A stretch of 64,000 bases of DNA from positions 6,309,285 to 6,373,284 of the forward strand of contig JANVCC010000120.1 in NCBI GenBank assembly GCA_025345505.1, written 5' to 3'. Below, in pieces: positions 33,773 through 46,165 of this stretch; the stretch's first letter is position 1; each line of letters starts with the position of its first letter. The notes below the pieces were generated by a model that was not told the DNA's origin, did not search any database, and saw only the letters and a program-made list of their open reading frames with translations. This DNA is from Todiramphus chloris collaris (taxonomy: Eukaryota; Chordata; Aves; Coraciiformes; Alcedinidae). A program made the translations under genes and the position numbers.

Positions 33773-36174
33773 TTTGCTCATCTCTTTAATTAGTATCAGA
33801 TATTTGCCTGGAAGCCCTCCTTGGATCAACATGTTGTACCAGGTGCTTTGGAAACACAGCCCAAGAGACCTCAGGTCCCAGAGAACGTGCCGTCTGCAGG
33901 CTATTAGAGGTGACTGCTGCCTGAGTCTCATCTGCTAACGTGGAGCACAGCTTGGATTTCTGCCCTGACTATCGCCCAGGTAAAGCTCAGAAGCAAAGCT
34001 TCTGAACACTAATCCTCTGGCTGTGCTGGAGCTCGCTAGTGGAAAGCCTCTGGTGTGGCAGCTCCAGCCCCAGTTGGCATGTGGTGCCACGCAGAGCTGC
34101 CCGGCCGTGCTCAGACTCAGGAATGCAGTTGTGACTTGAGCAGGACAAAGAGCAGGTTGGTGTCAGAGGCCGGAGCAGAACTAGCACTTCATGCCTCTTA
34201 GGCTGCCATCCTGCCTGCTGCATCTGTACATCCTCTGTGCTTCCTGGCAGAGCATTACCAAAGTTAAGCAGTTCTAACAGAGCTGAAGGGGCGTGAGGTT
34301 CCTCTGTGCTTGGCAGGAAACCTCACACAAACACGAGGAGGACAGGAAAGAAGAGTCATGGTCACCTAAATGTGAATGAGTCACACTTTTTTATGGGCTC
34401 CATTCTGGGTTTTGTGCGCTTGGAGCAGAGGACAATAAATCAGAGGATTTTTACATCTAGCACAAAAGCTGACATTGCTAAAATAGCACATTATCGCAAG
34501 GTGCCATGAGAGCTCTTCCAAGAGACGCAGCTGGACTCTGAGTGTGGAAGCAGAGTGATTACCAGGACCTATCAGCTGCTGCTGGAAGAACTGTAGGAAA
34601 GTCAATAACTTATTAGCACTAGTTTCTGGGTTATCTGCTTTCCTGAAGAGATTCTTTCCCCCACAGCACAAGGAAACAGTGCTTTTGTTATTCAGAGTCA
34701 CAAATTGTCATCCCCTTTTCTGCTCCCTGCTCAAATCCTGGTGTCTGAACAGAGCAAGAATAGGTCTTTAAAAAAAAAAAAAAAAGCCAGATCAGGTATT
34801 GTTCCAGAGGATTCTTTTTCTTCTGCTGATGCTGTGAGGAGTGTGTGATGCTGACCACAGGAGCACTCTGGCATGTCCCCGTGGGTGAGCTGAGAGGGTC
34901 CTAGGAGATGGTCTCCGATGCACGGGAAGGTGCAGACCCAGCTTCTTAGTCTTCATGTCATCAGTGGTTTAGGCTGCGATCCTCAGATGTTCCTTCTGGC
35001 TTGGGACTGGTCAAGCACCACTTCTGACAGAGCTGCTTGATAACAGTTCTTGGCATCCAAATATGCTTTGAAGATGATAGTGAGAAATAGTTGAAGGAAG
35101 TGAACCATCTCTCAAGGCAGATAGAGATAATCCCTGTGTGTTGAGAGCATGAGAAGAAAGCATGTTTTCTGAGGAGGCAACACGTGTCTTTCAGGAGTGA
35201 AGTCCCTGCAATTAACCATTGGGGTGGGTACTGGCTATGCAAGGAAGAAAAACTCTTTGACCATTCAAACTTGTGGGAGAAGAGGTGCTCTCCCATCCTT
35301 CCCAGAGCCTTCTAAACACTGAGTGCAGATGTGTTGTCCACTAAAGAGAACTTTTGGAAGCTGGACAAGGGTAGTAGATGAGGAGCTTGGTGCTTGGATC
35401 TGGAGTTTCACAAGGGGAATTCTCCTTTGCTTCTGTCCTCCTCCTCCACATACACTAAATTAATTTACTTACTTGATGGACCATAATATCTCTATCACCA
35501 GGAAAGCAGAATGTATGCAGCTTTTTATATGTGTATTTCTTGCACCATTAAACTAGTCTCCCTATGACAGAACCTTTGAATAAGTTCCAAGAGGTAACCT
35601 GTGATGTTTTAGGGCACAGCTTTCTGTAAGAAATATGTATGTCTATCTGCTCTTGGGAACTCCATAGTACGAACACCAGTAAAAAATGTAGAGTCATAAA
35701 TAACAGTGGTAATAAAGGGTGCCTATATCTTACACAATTCCTCTGTGGTGGGATGGGATCACATCTTGCTCAGAACCCCTTGGCCCTGGTTTCTTGGGCA
35801 GCATGACATGTGGAAATTAATGAGGCCCGCGGGCTCACGGTGACTGTAGCTGAGGAGGTTTGTCCAAAGGCAGAGTGTTTGCAGGAGCAGCTCTTCTGCG
35901 TTCCCGAGTGCTCTGAAACCTGAGAATGATTTAACCAGGGGCCTCTGGCCTTGGAGCATTTTTACACGTGCTCTGAAAATGAGCAATTCTCAGCTGGGTG
36001 TTCCACCTCAAGGCCCTGCGCTTCCCACTTCCAAAATTGCCTGTGCCCTGGCTGCCTCCCTTCCCACCCCTGCTGCCAGGCTGTGCTTCCAGCTCCCTTT
36101 CCCCTGCTCACCCTGCTACCAGCAGATGAAAAAAGGGGGTCAGGAGGCTGGAGAGAAAAAGCTTGTTAACAACA
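33773..36174. other. Intergenic; poly-A run at 34770-34785, nothing else recognised
   Basis: A 16-base A run occurs at 34770-34785. An AT-rich part with TAAATTAATTTACTTACTTG lies near 35456. No coding frame of note. Confidence 0.4.
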
Positions 36175-36310
36175 TTTGTTTAAACATTTAGCACCTCTGC
36201 TGCTGTTCCTCTGCACTGAGAGCACATGACAGGGGGTAATTTGTCCTGAAATTACAATCCATATGAATTAGCCTGGCACAAATACATCATTTCCTAATAA
36301 TATAGACAAG
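36175..36310. promoter_or_regulatory. Candidate conserved non-coding block
   Basis: AT-rich with GAAATTACAATCC, ATATGAATTAGCC (POU/homeodomain-like) and TTTCCTAATAATATAG. Short but with sharp edges against GC-richer flanks. Inference from composition. Confidence 0.28.
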
Positions 36311-38399
36311 ATGCTTTGAGGAGTGATGATGAGAACAAACCCTTCCTATATGTTCTCCTTTATCTGCTAAGCAATTATTTAATCGTTACAAGAAGAAGAT
36401 ATAAAAGGATTTTTATTTCCCTTCCTCCCTACCCCATAGTACAAGAAGTGCTGCTTGGAGCCCGTGGTCTAAGACAAGGCCCAGAAATAAGAGGAGATCA
36501 ACTTCTGTGCACGCCAGGGAGAGTGCCCTGCCCAAGGTTAGGCTCTGAGGGGATGTCCTTTCCTGTACCTTGAATAGACGACTTTCAGCTTCCTCGCTGT
36601 GTGGTTTATTTCCAATCGCCATTCTTCATTGCATCCACCTTCCTCCCCTGTGCTCTGCACAGCACCGAGCCCGGGGGGTTGCTGAAAGATCTGGGCCTCT
36701 TAAATTGTTGTGCCATACTCTTGAGTGGTGAGTTAGCAGGGAGAACCCTGGGCTAGATTTTTCTCCCTGTCTCCTTTCCCTGGACTTCACCCACTCAGCT
36801 CTGCGGTGCTCGGTGACAGGAGATGTCTGTCTCTCGCCCGTGGGTAACCCTGTCTGCCTGGTGTTACCGTGCCACAAGTAATGATTAGGAAAGTTTGAGT
36901 TCTGTCTAATAATGCGGTGTCCTTGCAGAGCTCATGATTGGAAGGGTGAGCTCACCAATGCTTGGATCATTTTCTTTGCTTGCAGCACTTGGGGTGCCAA
37001 ACTCCAGCCAGAACCCTCGGAGGAGCTGCTCGGAGCAGCCGTAGCTACTGCGTGCTCGGCTTGAGGTGTGCTGCTTATCTGCTTTTTGAAGTGCTTCCCA
37101 GATAGTGGGAGAGGCCACAGCTCTGCCATCTGTAAATAGCAAAGCCCCTGGTCCTGGGGATGTGGCTCAGAACGATGCCTTTGGAAGCACTAAGCTAAAG
37201 TGGCACCTAAATGCTTAACCTATGGTGAAGGTGGCGCTTATCTGCTTCCCAGTACTGGGGCCTCCTTGTGCTGGTTAGAGATAAACTGCAATATGACTTC
37301 ACCTGAAGCCTGGTTTCTTTGCTTAGTGGCTGTTAGATGTCAACTTTCAGAAGCTTTCTTACCTGGTTTCTCCCTTCTTCAGAGCTGTCGTATGACAGGG
37401 AGCTGCGGCCGTGCTGATGCCTTTTGTATTATGCTGCCAATTTATTATCTCCCCAAGACACAATAAACATTATCCAAATGCTATCCAGCTTCTGGAGGAT
37501 GCAGAAATCACAAATGCATGAGGGTCTGAAAGGGAAAAGGGGGAAAAAGCTCACAGAGGTTTTTCATCAATTGCTTAACCTTGTGGCCTCATAGCAAGAA
37601 TGGAGTGAGAAATTACTTCTTCCCTCCTCCGCACCACGGTGCAGTGACCTTGCTGGATAATTACCTTCAGGTTGCTGCCACAGCCAGCCCGAGTGCAGTC
37701 AGGGAGAAAAGAAAACCTCATGGATGTCAGAGGCTGCTTAGGTGGCGGGTGTCACTTCTGGGAGACGAAGCACGAGTGCTGAAATCATGCCAGAATAACC
37801 TGTTGACACCATTAACAAAACCTCGTAAATAAGCAGAACAGGATGACCGGTTTGCTCTATCCTTACCCAGGCAAAACTCCCCTTTACTCCTAGGTGTAAT
37901 TTCTGCTAAGGGCTTCTTGCTGCCCTCGGATAGGAGGGTCCCGTTTGCATGGCCCCACGTGCGCTGCTGTCACAGCCCTACCTTCCAAGGAGCTCTGCAG
38001 AGGAAGGGAGATCTGAGGGCTGGGGGCACAGCAGGATTCCTCCAGTTGTGGAGAAGGTGCAGAGCGGAACTGGGAACTTCAGGATAAGAACCCAGGGTGT
38101 GAGACTGATGTGGTTTCAAGTGATGTGAGTTTGTTCAGGCAGTAATTAATTCCCCTGTTTAGCCCACTCGCTGCTGCTCCTGCTCAGGTCTGGCTTGATG
38201 AATTCAGTGTTTTCATCGCAGTTTTGCAGGGCTTGTTCCATCCAAAGTGATGGTGAAGAAAAGCCTGTTGGAGAGGTGTTGTCGGACCAACGCTTATTTA
38301 ATTTTGTTTGATTTTTTTCACAAAAGAAAAAGGCCTTATCATAAGGCCCTGGGAAACTTTGTGTGATTGAGATGTAAAAATCCATGACAACAGTAAAAA
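36311..38399. other. Intergenic, nothing recognised
   Basis: Moderately GC-rich in the middle (36550-37100), with frames on both strands that mirror each other. A palindrome-like pair CCTTATCATAAGG (38333-38345) lies near the right end. Confidence 0.4.
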
Positions 38400-38640
38400 G
38401 CAGTCAACCTACCAAGCAGTGTGCATTAACTTAACCAGCCGCTATGAAGCCTTTCAATGGCACAAAATTAATAATAAGAGAATTTATTGTCATGTGATGA
38501 GTTGGCTTTCATTGTGAGTCTAAGTACATTAACACATTTACAACCTCGGAATGAATTGTGTATCTTGTGGCTGTGTGGGTTCCTAATTGAGATCTGAACT
38601 CCTCGATACTATTAGCATGTAAATCAGAGAGTGGGAATAA
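38400..38640. promoter_or_regulatory. Candidate enhancer with overlapping octamer-like sites
   Basis: AT-rich throughout, with AAAATTAATAATAAGAG, TTTATTGTCATGTGATG, TCCTAATTGAG and, at 38611-38624, ATTAGCATGTAAAT. That last word overlaps two octamer-like halves (ATTAGCAT and ATGTAAAT), the type of site bound by POU factors. Together with the next block it forms a long run of constrained-looking sequence. Confidence 0.38.
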
Positions 38641-38859
38641 TGGCAAAAACCATCTTAACCTCCTGAACTGCAGCAACAATGCCGTAGCCAGAAAGGGATG
38701 ATCGTGTGAGTAAGGTGGCAGCTCAGCTTCTGGAGATGAAGGTTAGTGGAGCACAGCAAAGCACGCTTGGCCTGCCTGGCTGATGGTGGGTGTATTCTAA
38801 GCGGTGTGGTCACCCCTTCTTTCTGTGCCCCTCTGAGACTTCGAGCGAATGCCTCGGCA

Positions 38860-39100
38860 CTGAAAACAGAGTGAAACGAAATGATTTTCCATTCTGAAAC
38901 CGATTAACCCGAACTGTGCTGTCGAAGATTTAATTTTATTGACACTGCTGCTAAGTCGGGGGTCTCTCTGCTCTTTTTCGATGTCGTAATTAAAGGAGAT
39001 GACCACTCCAGCTTATCATTTGTTTCATGATGTATCAAAGTCTCTAGCAGAGATGGGATGAATTATACCCCTCCCACAGTCGTGAATTACTGGTGAAATC
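38860..39100. promoter_or_regulatory. Candidate conserved non-coding block with retained CpGs
   Basis: Contains CCGATTAACCCG, GAAGATTTAATTTTATTG, TCGTAATTAAAGG and CATGATGTATCAAAG. Several CpGs survive in AT-rich non-coding sequence (AACGAAATG, ACCGATTAACCCGAAC, TTTCGATGTCG). This is expected under constraint and not under neutral decay. Confidence 0.36.
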
Positions 39101-39289
39101 ATTTCAGTCTAACTGAACAGACTTGACAGGGTCAAGCCTTCTGTTCCCTCCGCTGCTGTGCCGAGTGGAGAACTGTCTTTCTGAAACCTTCAAGTGCCAC
39201 ATTCTTCCAAACCTCGCTGCTACCCATCCCCACGAGGGACGGAAGGAAACCATGTAAAAGATGCTCCGTGTTGCATGTTCAGGGGTTGA

Positions 39290-39640
39290 CAACGATTAAA
39301 AACTCACCGTGTTTATCTGCTGCCTTCAAATGGGGCTGCCAGACGGAGCTGGCTCCAGCCACAATCTTCCCGTCAACCATACACCATTATCTTGGCTTTC
39401 TAATGAGATGTCCGTTCTCTTCTCCTGATGGTCCACTTTAGCCAGGGAGGAGGATTATCATTCTTTCTTTATTACTGATGACAGCATGAGATTTTTCAAC
39501 CACCTGAAAACACTGTTTGGCTGATCACTTTGTTAGTTATTGGGTTATTGTGAATTATGGAGTTCTTTCCTTCTGCTCCCAGCAGATTAAAATGCATTTC
39601 CTTGAAGCTGATCTCAATGTAAAAATCAAATCCTGTCTCC
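39290..39640. promoter_or_regulatory. Candidate conserved non-coding block
   Basis: Contains CACCATTATCTTGGC, TTTCTAATGAGATG, GGATTATCATTC, ATTACTGATGACAGC and GTTATTGGGTTATTG. It is rich in TAAT/ATTA cores. It may belong to the same regulatory cluster as 38400-39100. Confidence 0.28.
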
Positions 39641-40029
39641 ATCTCTAATGTGGGATGTGATCTAAGCACGAACTGACGGAGAAGAGGCTTAATGAGAAAA
39701 ACAGCCCCAAATACCAGGCTTTGGGTCTGATTCTTTTCTCTTTGGAGGCCTGAGCTGAACACGGTGGAAAACTTGCCAGCTAATTTGATGGGCCCAGTTA
39801 CAGGGGCTTTTCTAGAGGAGTCCAATTCCCGGGGTCACTTGTGGAATGTTGGTTGGGCAGTGTGAATACCAGCTCCTCTGTCAGCCCCAGGCGACAGCCC
39901 ACCAGAGCTGCTACCCCATGCAAGTCCTTGTCCCTAATCCTGTTTTGTAGGTCTGAGGAACACTTGCACATCATTATGTGAAGGGTGTAAAAACCCCCCT
40001 GCAGTGCCCGTGGTGCTTAATGCCAGTGT

Positions 40030-40345
40030 GCTGTGAATCCCTCAAATACCTGTACAATCATCTTTAGCTTGGCTTTCTTATCATCACTATTTAATGTTAG
40101 CCATGGCAAATAAGTAACTTGCTCTGTTCTCTTTCCCCTTATTTGTTGCCACGGTCGGATTAAAGTGTGGGTTGGTTTTTTTTTTTAAATAAATGAAAAT
40201 GTAAATTGCATTTTATTTTCTTACCAGCTGCTAACTCTCTGAGACAGATTGGGAGATCAATTATCACAGCGGTGAATGAATCTAATTTTTCAATATAATT
40301 TACGGTAATTCCATATTCTCTGCCCAAGAAGCAAATAGTGCTGGC
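40030..40345. promoter_or_regulatory. Candidate conserved non-coding block
   Basis: Dense in homeodomain and Sox/Pou words: TATTTAATGTTAGCC, GGATTAAAGTG, AAATGTAAATTGC, GATCAATTATCACAGC, GAATCTAATTTTTC, TAATTTACGGTAATTCC. A T run lies near 40173-40185. One of the best enhancer-like blocks by appearance; untested. Confidence 0.36.
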
Positions 40346-41439
40346 TTTTTTCCAAAAGTCAGCTTAGAAAGAACAACAAAAGAAAGCTCACAAACCAGCA
40401 ACGTGATGGTAGCACAACAGCAAGGACTCCTGGTCTTCCAGGGCTCTGAATGCTATGCCGACGGTAGGCAGTGTAGGACACGTCTGCTCTCAGAGGAACC
40501 TTCTGGGGCAAATTCCAAACTTCGCTTTGGGAAGGGAGAGAACCACAGCTGAATTCTGAATGGTGCTGTATTTTTTAATTATTTTTTTTTGTGGAGGATT
40601 ATGGCCTTTGGGATTACTCGACTCCTGTGCAGTACAGCAGGCGTTCTTTGTTGGACTTCATTGAGCTCTGGACCGTAGTCCAAATGTCAGATTCATCCCC
40701 TTATCTGTCACCACTTTTGTCTCTCTTGAACCTCCAATATATGGGCCATGTTCTGCATCCCCCAGCACCGGGTCAGGCTGCTGCTGTCTTTAGCATGGGA
40801 CTTGCCCTCTGGGACAGGGCAGTTGGCCCTAGCAGTGGCCAAGAGGCAGAATGGCAAGTCTGGCTGATTATCTGTTTCCAGATGTCACATCTTTCCTGGG
40901 TACCACTTCAGTTACTGGTTCCTAAGGATGCTGTGTATCCTTTGTGTGGATTCACACCCAAACCCATGCAGCCCAGCAGAGAGTGGGGGTCTCTCTCGGG
41001 TGTGGCCGTAGAGCAGGTCTCCATTTACACCTTTCTGGCCAGATCCTGCAGTGCCACCTTCCAAGCAGGCCCGGAGTGACTGTGACACGTGATGCTGACC
41101 GGAACGGTTGCGGTCTCTGGCACACGCTGGGATCCAAATGTGCCTCTCAAATGTCACACGGTCGTTTGTAATCATGACCATCTTATTGACTAACACTTAG
41201 CAGAGGGAATTGAGGCAACTCGGTTTCATGTGGATGGCTCTTTCATTTCCCCCTGCTTTAGCCCCTTCTGGCACTGAGGACAGGTCCTGGAAATCTGTGG
41301 AAAAACCTTAATATACCTGCTCAAATGATATTTTGCTAGTAAGGCTTCTTGGATTGCAGTCAGGGCAGCACCATTTGGCAGGGGAGGCCGACACCGAAAG
41401 CAGGTTCTGAGCACTGATGTCATTTATTGAGAAGGATGT
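40346..41439. other. Intergenic, nothing recognised
   Basis: The frame 40591-41079 (162 codons) begins in AT-rich sequence without promoter or splice context and has no motif, so it is not called. No repeat was recognised. Confidence 0.4.
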
Positions 41440-42010
41440 TGTTTAGCGTGCGCTTGAGATGTGCTTAAATAATTAAAATAAATGGCATGCATAAGTTAGA
41501 TGGTGGAGAGGAAAAGCAGAAGAGGCTGCAACACTTGTTCTCTTCATTTAAAAACTCAGTAACTAAATCTCCCTTCAGTCTACCAGGAATACAAATAGTG
41601 CAATTAATTGGCAGTAATTTAGAAGACCTACATTTCTAAAGCTCCAGGACACGCAGATTGGAAACAATGAATTTCTTCATGTCAACAGTGGTTCTGCACA
41701 TGGCTCTAAGATGCAAGTAAGCAGGGAAAAGGTTTTGCTTACTTTTCCCCTGTTATTTATGGCTCATCCTCGCACAGTGACAGAGCATTATTGCTTGTTG
41801 CATTGAAAATTCCTCCTTAAAGCTGATCGGATTGATTTCTCCCCTTTCCATTAATGCACAAAACAAGAAATTATTGTATTTTTTCAGCGTAAAGTGGACC
41901 CTGAATTTAGTAACTATTTAAGCTGTAGCACAAACACTTGAAGCTCTCGCAGAACACAATAGCATGGAAGAGGTCACTTGCCAGGTCACAGAATTTTCTT
42001 TTTCCCTTGT
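41440..42010. promoter_or_regulatory. Candidate conserved non-coding block(s)
   Basis: Two AT-rich parts are separated by about 80 bp: 41440-41660 (AAATAATTAAAATAAATGG, GTGCAATTAATTGGCAG) and 41740-42010 (TTATTTATGGC, GCATTATTGC, CCATTAATGCAC, TAACTATTTAAGC). CpG words survive (CTCGCACAG, GATCGGATTG, AGCGTAAAG). Confidence 0.32.
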
Positions 42011-45000
42011 TCACTGAATAACTGCAATTTCTCCGTCTTTTTTTCCCTGTGTCTGTACAATCACAGCGTCCTTTGCAGCGCCTATGATTTTCCATACTGG
42101 AATTGAAACCTCTATTCTCCAAATGACAAGCTCAAATGAAGTAAACACCACACCCTGTGTTTTTGTGCCATTTGGGGGACGCGCTGTTGCAGTTCTGTAG
42201 ATGGAAGGAGCGATGTCTCCTGACCTCACCACACTCCTCAGAGGTAGAAAATGCTTTTGAATACCGTGGACTGCACAACGCAACGTGTAACAGGGGCACA
42301 GAACTACATTTCAGCGATAGGTGGGACAGTTGGTGTGTTACCAGCTCTGTTTAAATGTAAGTGAAATGCTCTGGGATACAAAACGGGTACGAGGCTCTGA
42401 CTTTGGGAAGATGGAGCCATGCCACCCCTCTTGCCCCTCTAGTTTGCAAGCTCGTCGGGACAGGCTTGTCTGCTGTGTGCATGCAGGGCACAACAGGGTC
42501 CTGGAATCGCTCCTGTTCTTCTGGAGTTGCTCTGTTATAAATAACCGTGGTGGCTGAACTGCCTGAAAGGCCCGTGAGAGACTTGCTTTGATGTTGAGAG
42601 TGGGAGCTTGGTCTGCGGGAGCTGCTTTCCTGGAGCCCAGCGAAGTCAGTGCAGTTAATGTGGGCTCTTTGTGTTAGCAAAAGCAGGATCTGCCCACGCT
42701 GTTGGGGTAGTGTTCAGGGATCCACATCAACTCTACCTCATTCTGTGACATTTGCAAAAGGCTTGATTGTTTGCACCTCTGAGCATTTAGGCCTATAAAT
42801 ATTTATTAACCTTCTCTCAGCCATGTGCCACAGCTAAGGCAGAAGTGACCTTCCCCGTGTCTATGACTGGGGAAGAGGGGAACCCGTTCCCCTAAACGGC
42901 TCTGAAAGCACAGGGTTCGCAGCCCCTGATGCTTCAGCAACGTACAGTGGAGCAGAAGAGAGCTGGAGGAAACAGCAAGGGTCAGAAAATGGGAGCCAGG
43001 GGGGCTGCTGAGAGCAGGGATAGTTCTGAGCTCCGAGGGCAGCACACCCAGGCTGAACCCTGCTTGCAGAGCTCTGCCACTCCAGGGCTGTGTGGGCTTT
43101 GAATTGCTTTCCAGAGCTCTTCATTAAGGTAGATTGTCTTTGCAGCCCTTGGCGAGCAGGAGAAACCATTCGCCTCACCTTTGTAAGAATTGCATTAGTT
43201 AGCTGCTGGTACTAACTAATGGAGGTTTTTCTTTGGTTTCAGTTATGTAGTTTTAATGCTGAAAGTCCTTATTTTAAACCTCCTGGACACCAGTGAGGGA
43301 TTATTTCCTTTGCCTGAAGTAAGCAGTTATTGGCTGTGAAGTGGCAGGTTGGCAGGAGCTTCTGCTCGTGTTGGGACACACAGAGCATCAAGAAGGGAGT
43401 GATCCAGGCACACTTTAAAGCACTTGCATGGGAACCCATGTCCTGGTCACTGGTGGCACTGAGGGGTACGGGAGGTGGAGGGGGGCCTGGCTGTTCTGCG
43501 GAGCTGTCAGAGGCTCTAAGAGTCAGTGGATTGACCAGGACAAGTGGTGGCCCCGGCAGGAGTAATGTTCGTAATTTGTGGAGAGAAGAGCAATAAATGA
43601 GCTCAGGTGTCTGGAGGGAAATGCTTGTTAACCTCTCATAGCAGTTGGCATTCTTCCGGCTGGTGTGCCCTGAGTGAAAACATCAGGATGGGGGATGTGC
43701 TGGCATGTGGGCCAAGTGAGACCCAGTCTAACCCGAGACAGCAAGAGGAGGATCGTTTTGACTCTGAACCCGATGAAAGTCCATCTGTCTGATGCCACTG
43801 AAGTGTGTGCTGACCAGTAACTCTCATGGATAGTCCAGTATGAGTTGGTGCTGCTTGGGACTACTCCCTTGAACAATTTTCCTCCTGTTGGAGATTTGAA
43901 CTTTAGTTGGCTTTTTTTTTTTTTAAATTCAGTTCCATTTCCTACCCCTCAACTGAAGTCAAACTAGAAAGTAGGAATCTAGAAAGATATAGACACCAGG
44001 TAGCTAATGGAGACTGCAGAAACATTTTGATGTTCATATGCTAATTGCATCCCACTTCCTTACAAACTGCAATCACTTCATTGTTTGTGCTGTGTGTTTT
44101 TTGAAAAGATTTCATTGAAGCTTCTGTAACGAGGCAGACAGAGAAAGAAAGAGGTACGTTATGGATGGAAATTTCTTTAAGGTGGAGATGTTAATTCTTC
44201 TCTGATTTCACCTTGGCAAACTTGCTTGCTTTCCAGGCAGAAACCAGAATTGGTGTAAGGGAGAGTCTGGCCCATCCTAGACACAGGCTGTGCCCCTGTT
44301 GCGTGCCGGGACTGAGCGATCCATCGGCGGGTCCCTGTGGGTACCACTGTGTGACGAAGCTGTTCTCCCTCCTGCAGTGCAGGAGGTGTTGCTCTCGCTG
44401 AGAGGAGCTTAAGGGAAATGCCTTGGCAAACCCAGGGTCTGGTGCCCCATCCAGCAAATCTTTCACTGCCACAGGCAGTGATTTAGAGCCTCTACATGAC
44501 AACAAGGCAGCCGTGTTCCTCGCTGAGTTGGTTCCAGTAGTTAATCACTCTTCACGCTTCCGAAACCTTTGGGATGCGGTTACCTGTTGGGAACAAATGT
44601 ATAGTCCTTTATGCTGCGTAATGGATGGAGAGAAAAGTGACAAGGAGTCCAGATGAAAGTCTTTGTTTGGAACAATAGCCATATGATGAGTTCGGTTGGA
44701 ACTCCTGGTGCAGAATGATAGTCTGTGGCGAATTTCACATTTTGTCCTCTTTGAAGAAAAAAATAAGTCCTTGAAACATTCTGTTGTTCTCATACGAAAA
44801 CAATTTGAGTATGACAAATCACATCCCACTCAGCCAAGTCCAAGCCCTGGTACTCATTAGCTTTCTGCTTGTTTCATTCCTTTTGAGGCACCTGGCTCCC
44901 ACCTCCACTCCTAACGCACTCCGTGGTTTTCCTGTTGTCGAACCACATTCCTCGGGAGTCACCAGACACAGGCATTGCTGTGTTTGAAGAACGAACTTTT

Positions 45001-46059
45001 AATTTGATGGCATTATGATCAGACAAAGACAGGTTCCTTTTGTTCATGTTTCTTTGCTTAGATACTTGCCAAGGCAAATTGAAATGTAAAAATAGCTGTC
45101 CTTGCTTAGGCAATTATATTAAAGACGACACGGAGGGAAGTGTGCATTAGGAAAAGCAAGAGGGTGAGAATTGAAGGACTTGTGTGACTTTTGCCCTGGC
45201 TTTGTTAACAATTTGTCACTTGGCTCTGACTCAATGGTGGAACAAGAAATTCATCACTGGTCTGTGGGTGTGTGTTTATACTCGGTGTGTGAGCCTTTCC
45301 AGCCCAGCGGAGAAGGCCTTGAAGATGACTTCAGAACTTGAGTGACTCTCCCAACACCTGAGCACATACCGAGGAGAGATGGATGTGGCTTGAAATGGGT
45401 GATTGATGAGGTTACAGGCAAGTTGGGGAAACAACAACTTCTTAACAGGCCTGCGGAGGTGGTGCTTGGACGTGGCAGGTCTGGATGCTGGAGCTGGGTA
45501 ACAGAAGCTCTCTTCATCCCGTTCTCATCTGTGTTAGTAAGACTCAAAATGTCCTGAGGACCAGGATCAGTGCCTGTACAAAGCATAGCAAGAGCCAGTC
45601 TTGGTTGTTGTCTGATACTGTAGTATAACGGGAAGGGGTCTTGAGGCATCAGAGAACACCAGTACACAGAGGAAAGGGAGAGTCAGATCTGGGCTGGGGC
45701 TTTAGGAACTTCTTGGATAAATAAAATCCTATGAAATAAATAAAAGTACGTGGTCTCAGTCGTTATGGCCCTGAGATGGCTCAGCAGCGTTCAGATCAAA
45801 TCCCCAGTTACTTCAAAAGCTTCCCCAGCACTTAACGTTCTACAAAGTTGTGAGCATTCCCTTGGGTGATAGGCAGAAAGTGGCTGCTGTTTGCATCCCA
45901 AAGCCCAGCTCTTCCCACAGCTGAACCGGGAGCAGTGACCGTATCAGCACCAGGCACACGCAAACAGCACAGCCACATCAACGGTGGGAACTGATCGCTT
46001 TAAGTTGGTTCTTCCAGAATGATGACAAGAAAAACCCCTCACTTGTTCTAGGCTCTCTG
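42011..46059. other. Intergenic, nothing coding; poly-T run near 43911
   Basis: A 14-base T run lies at about 43911-43924. Smaller AT-rich parts occur near 44030-44110 and 44990-45120. Many short frames but none with a motif. Clustered AATAAA words near 45718-45745 cannot be tied to an exon. Confidence 0.4.
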
Positions 46060-46165
46060 CACAAAGCTTATTGTAGTGTCATGTAAAATATTTATGCCAA
46101 ATTTGTTGGGAAACTGTAACTTGCATTATCCATAGACGACTTCAATGAAACCTTTAAAAGAGCAT
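46060..46165. promoter_or_regulatory. Small AT-rich candidate element
   Basis: GTCATGTAAAATATTTATGCC, CAAATTTGTTGGG and GCATTATCCATAG lie within 100 bp. It contrasts with its flanks. Inference only. Confidence 0.22.
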
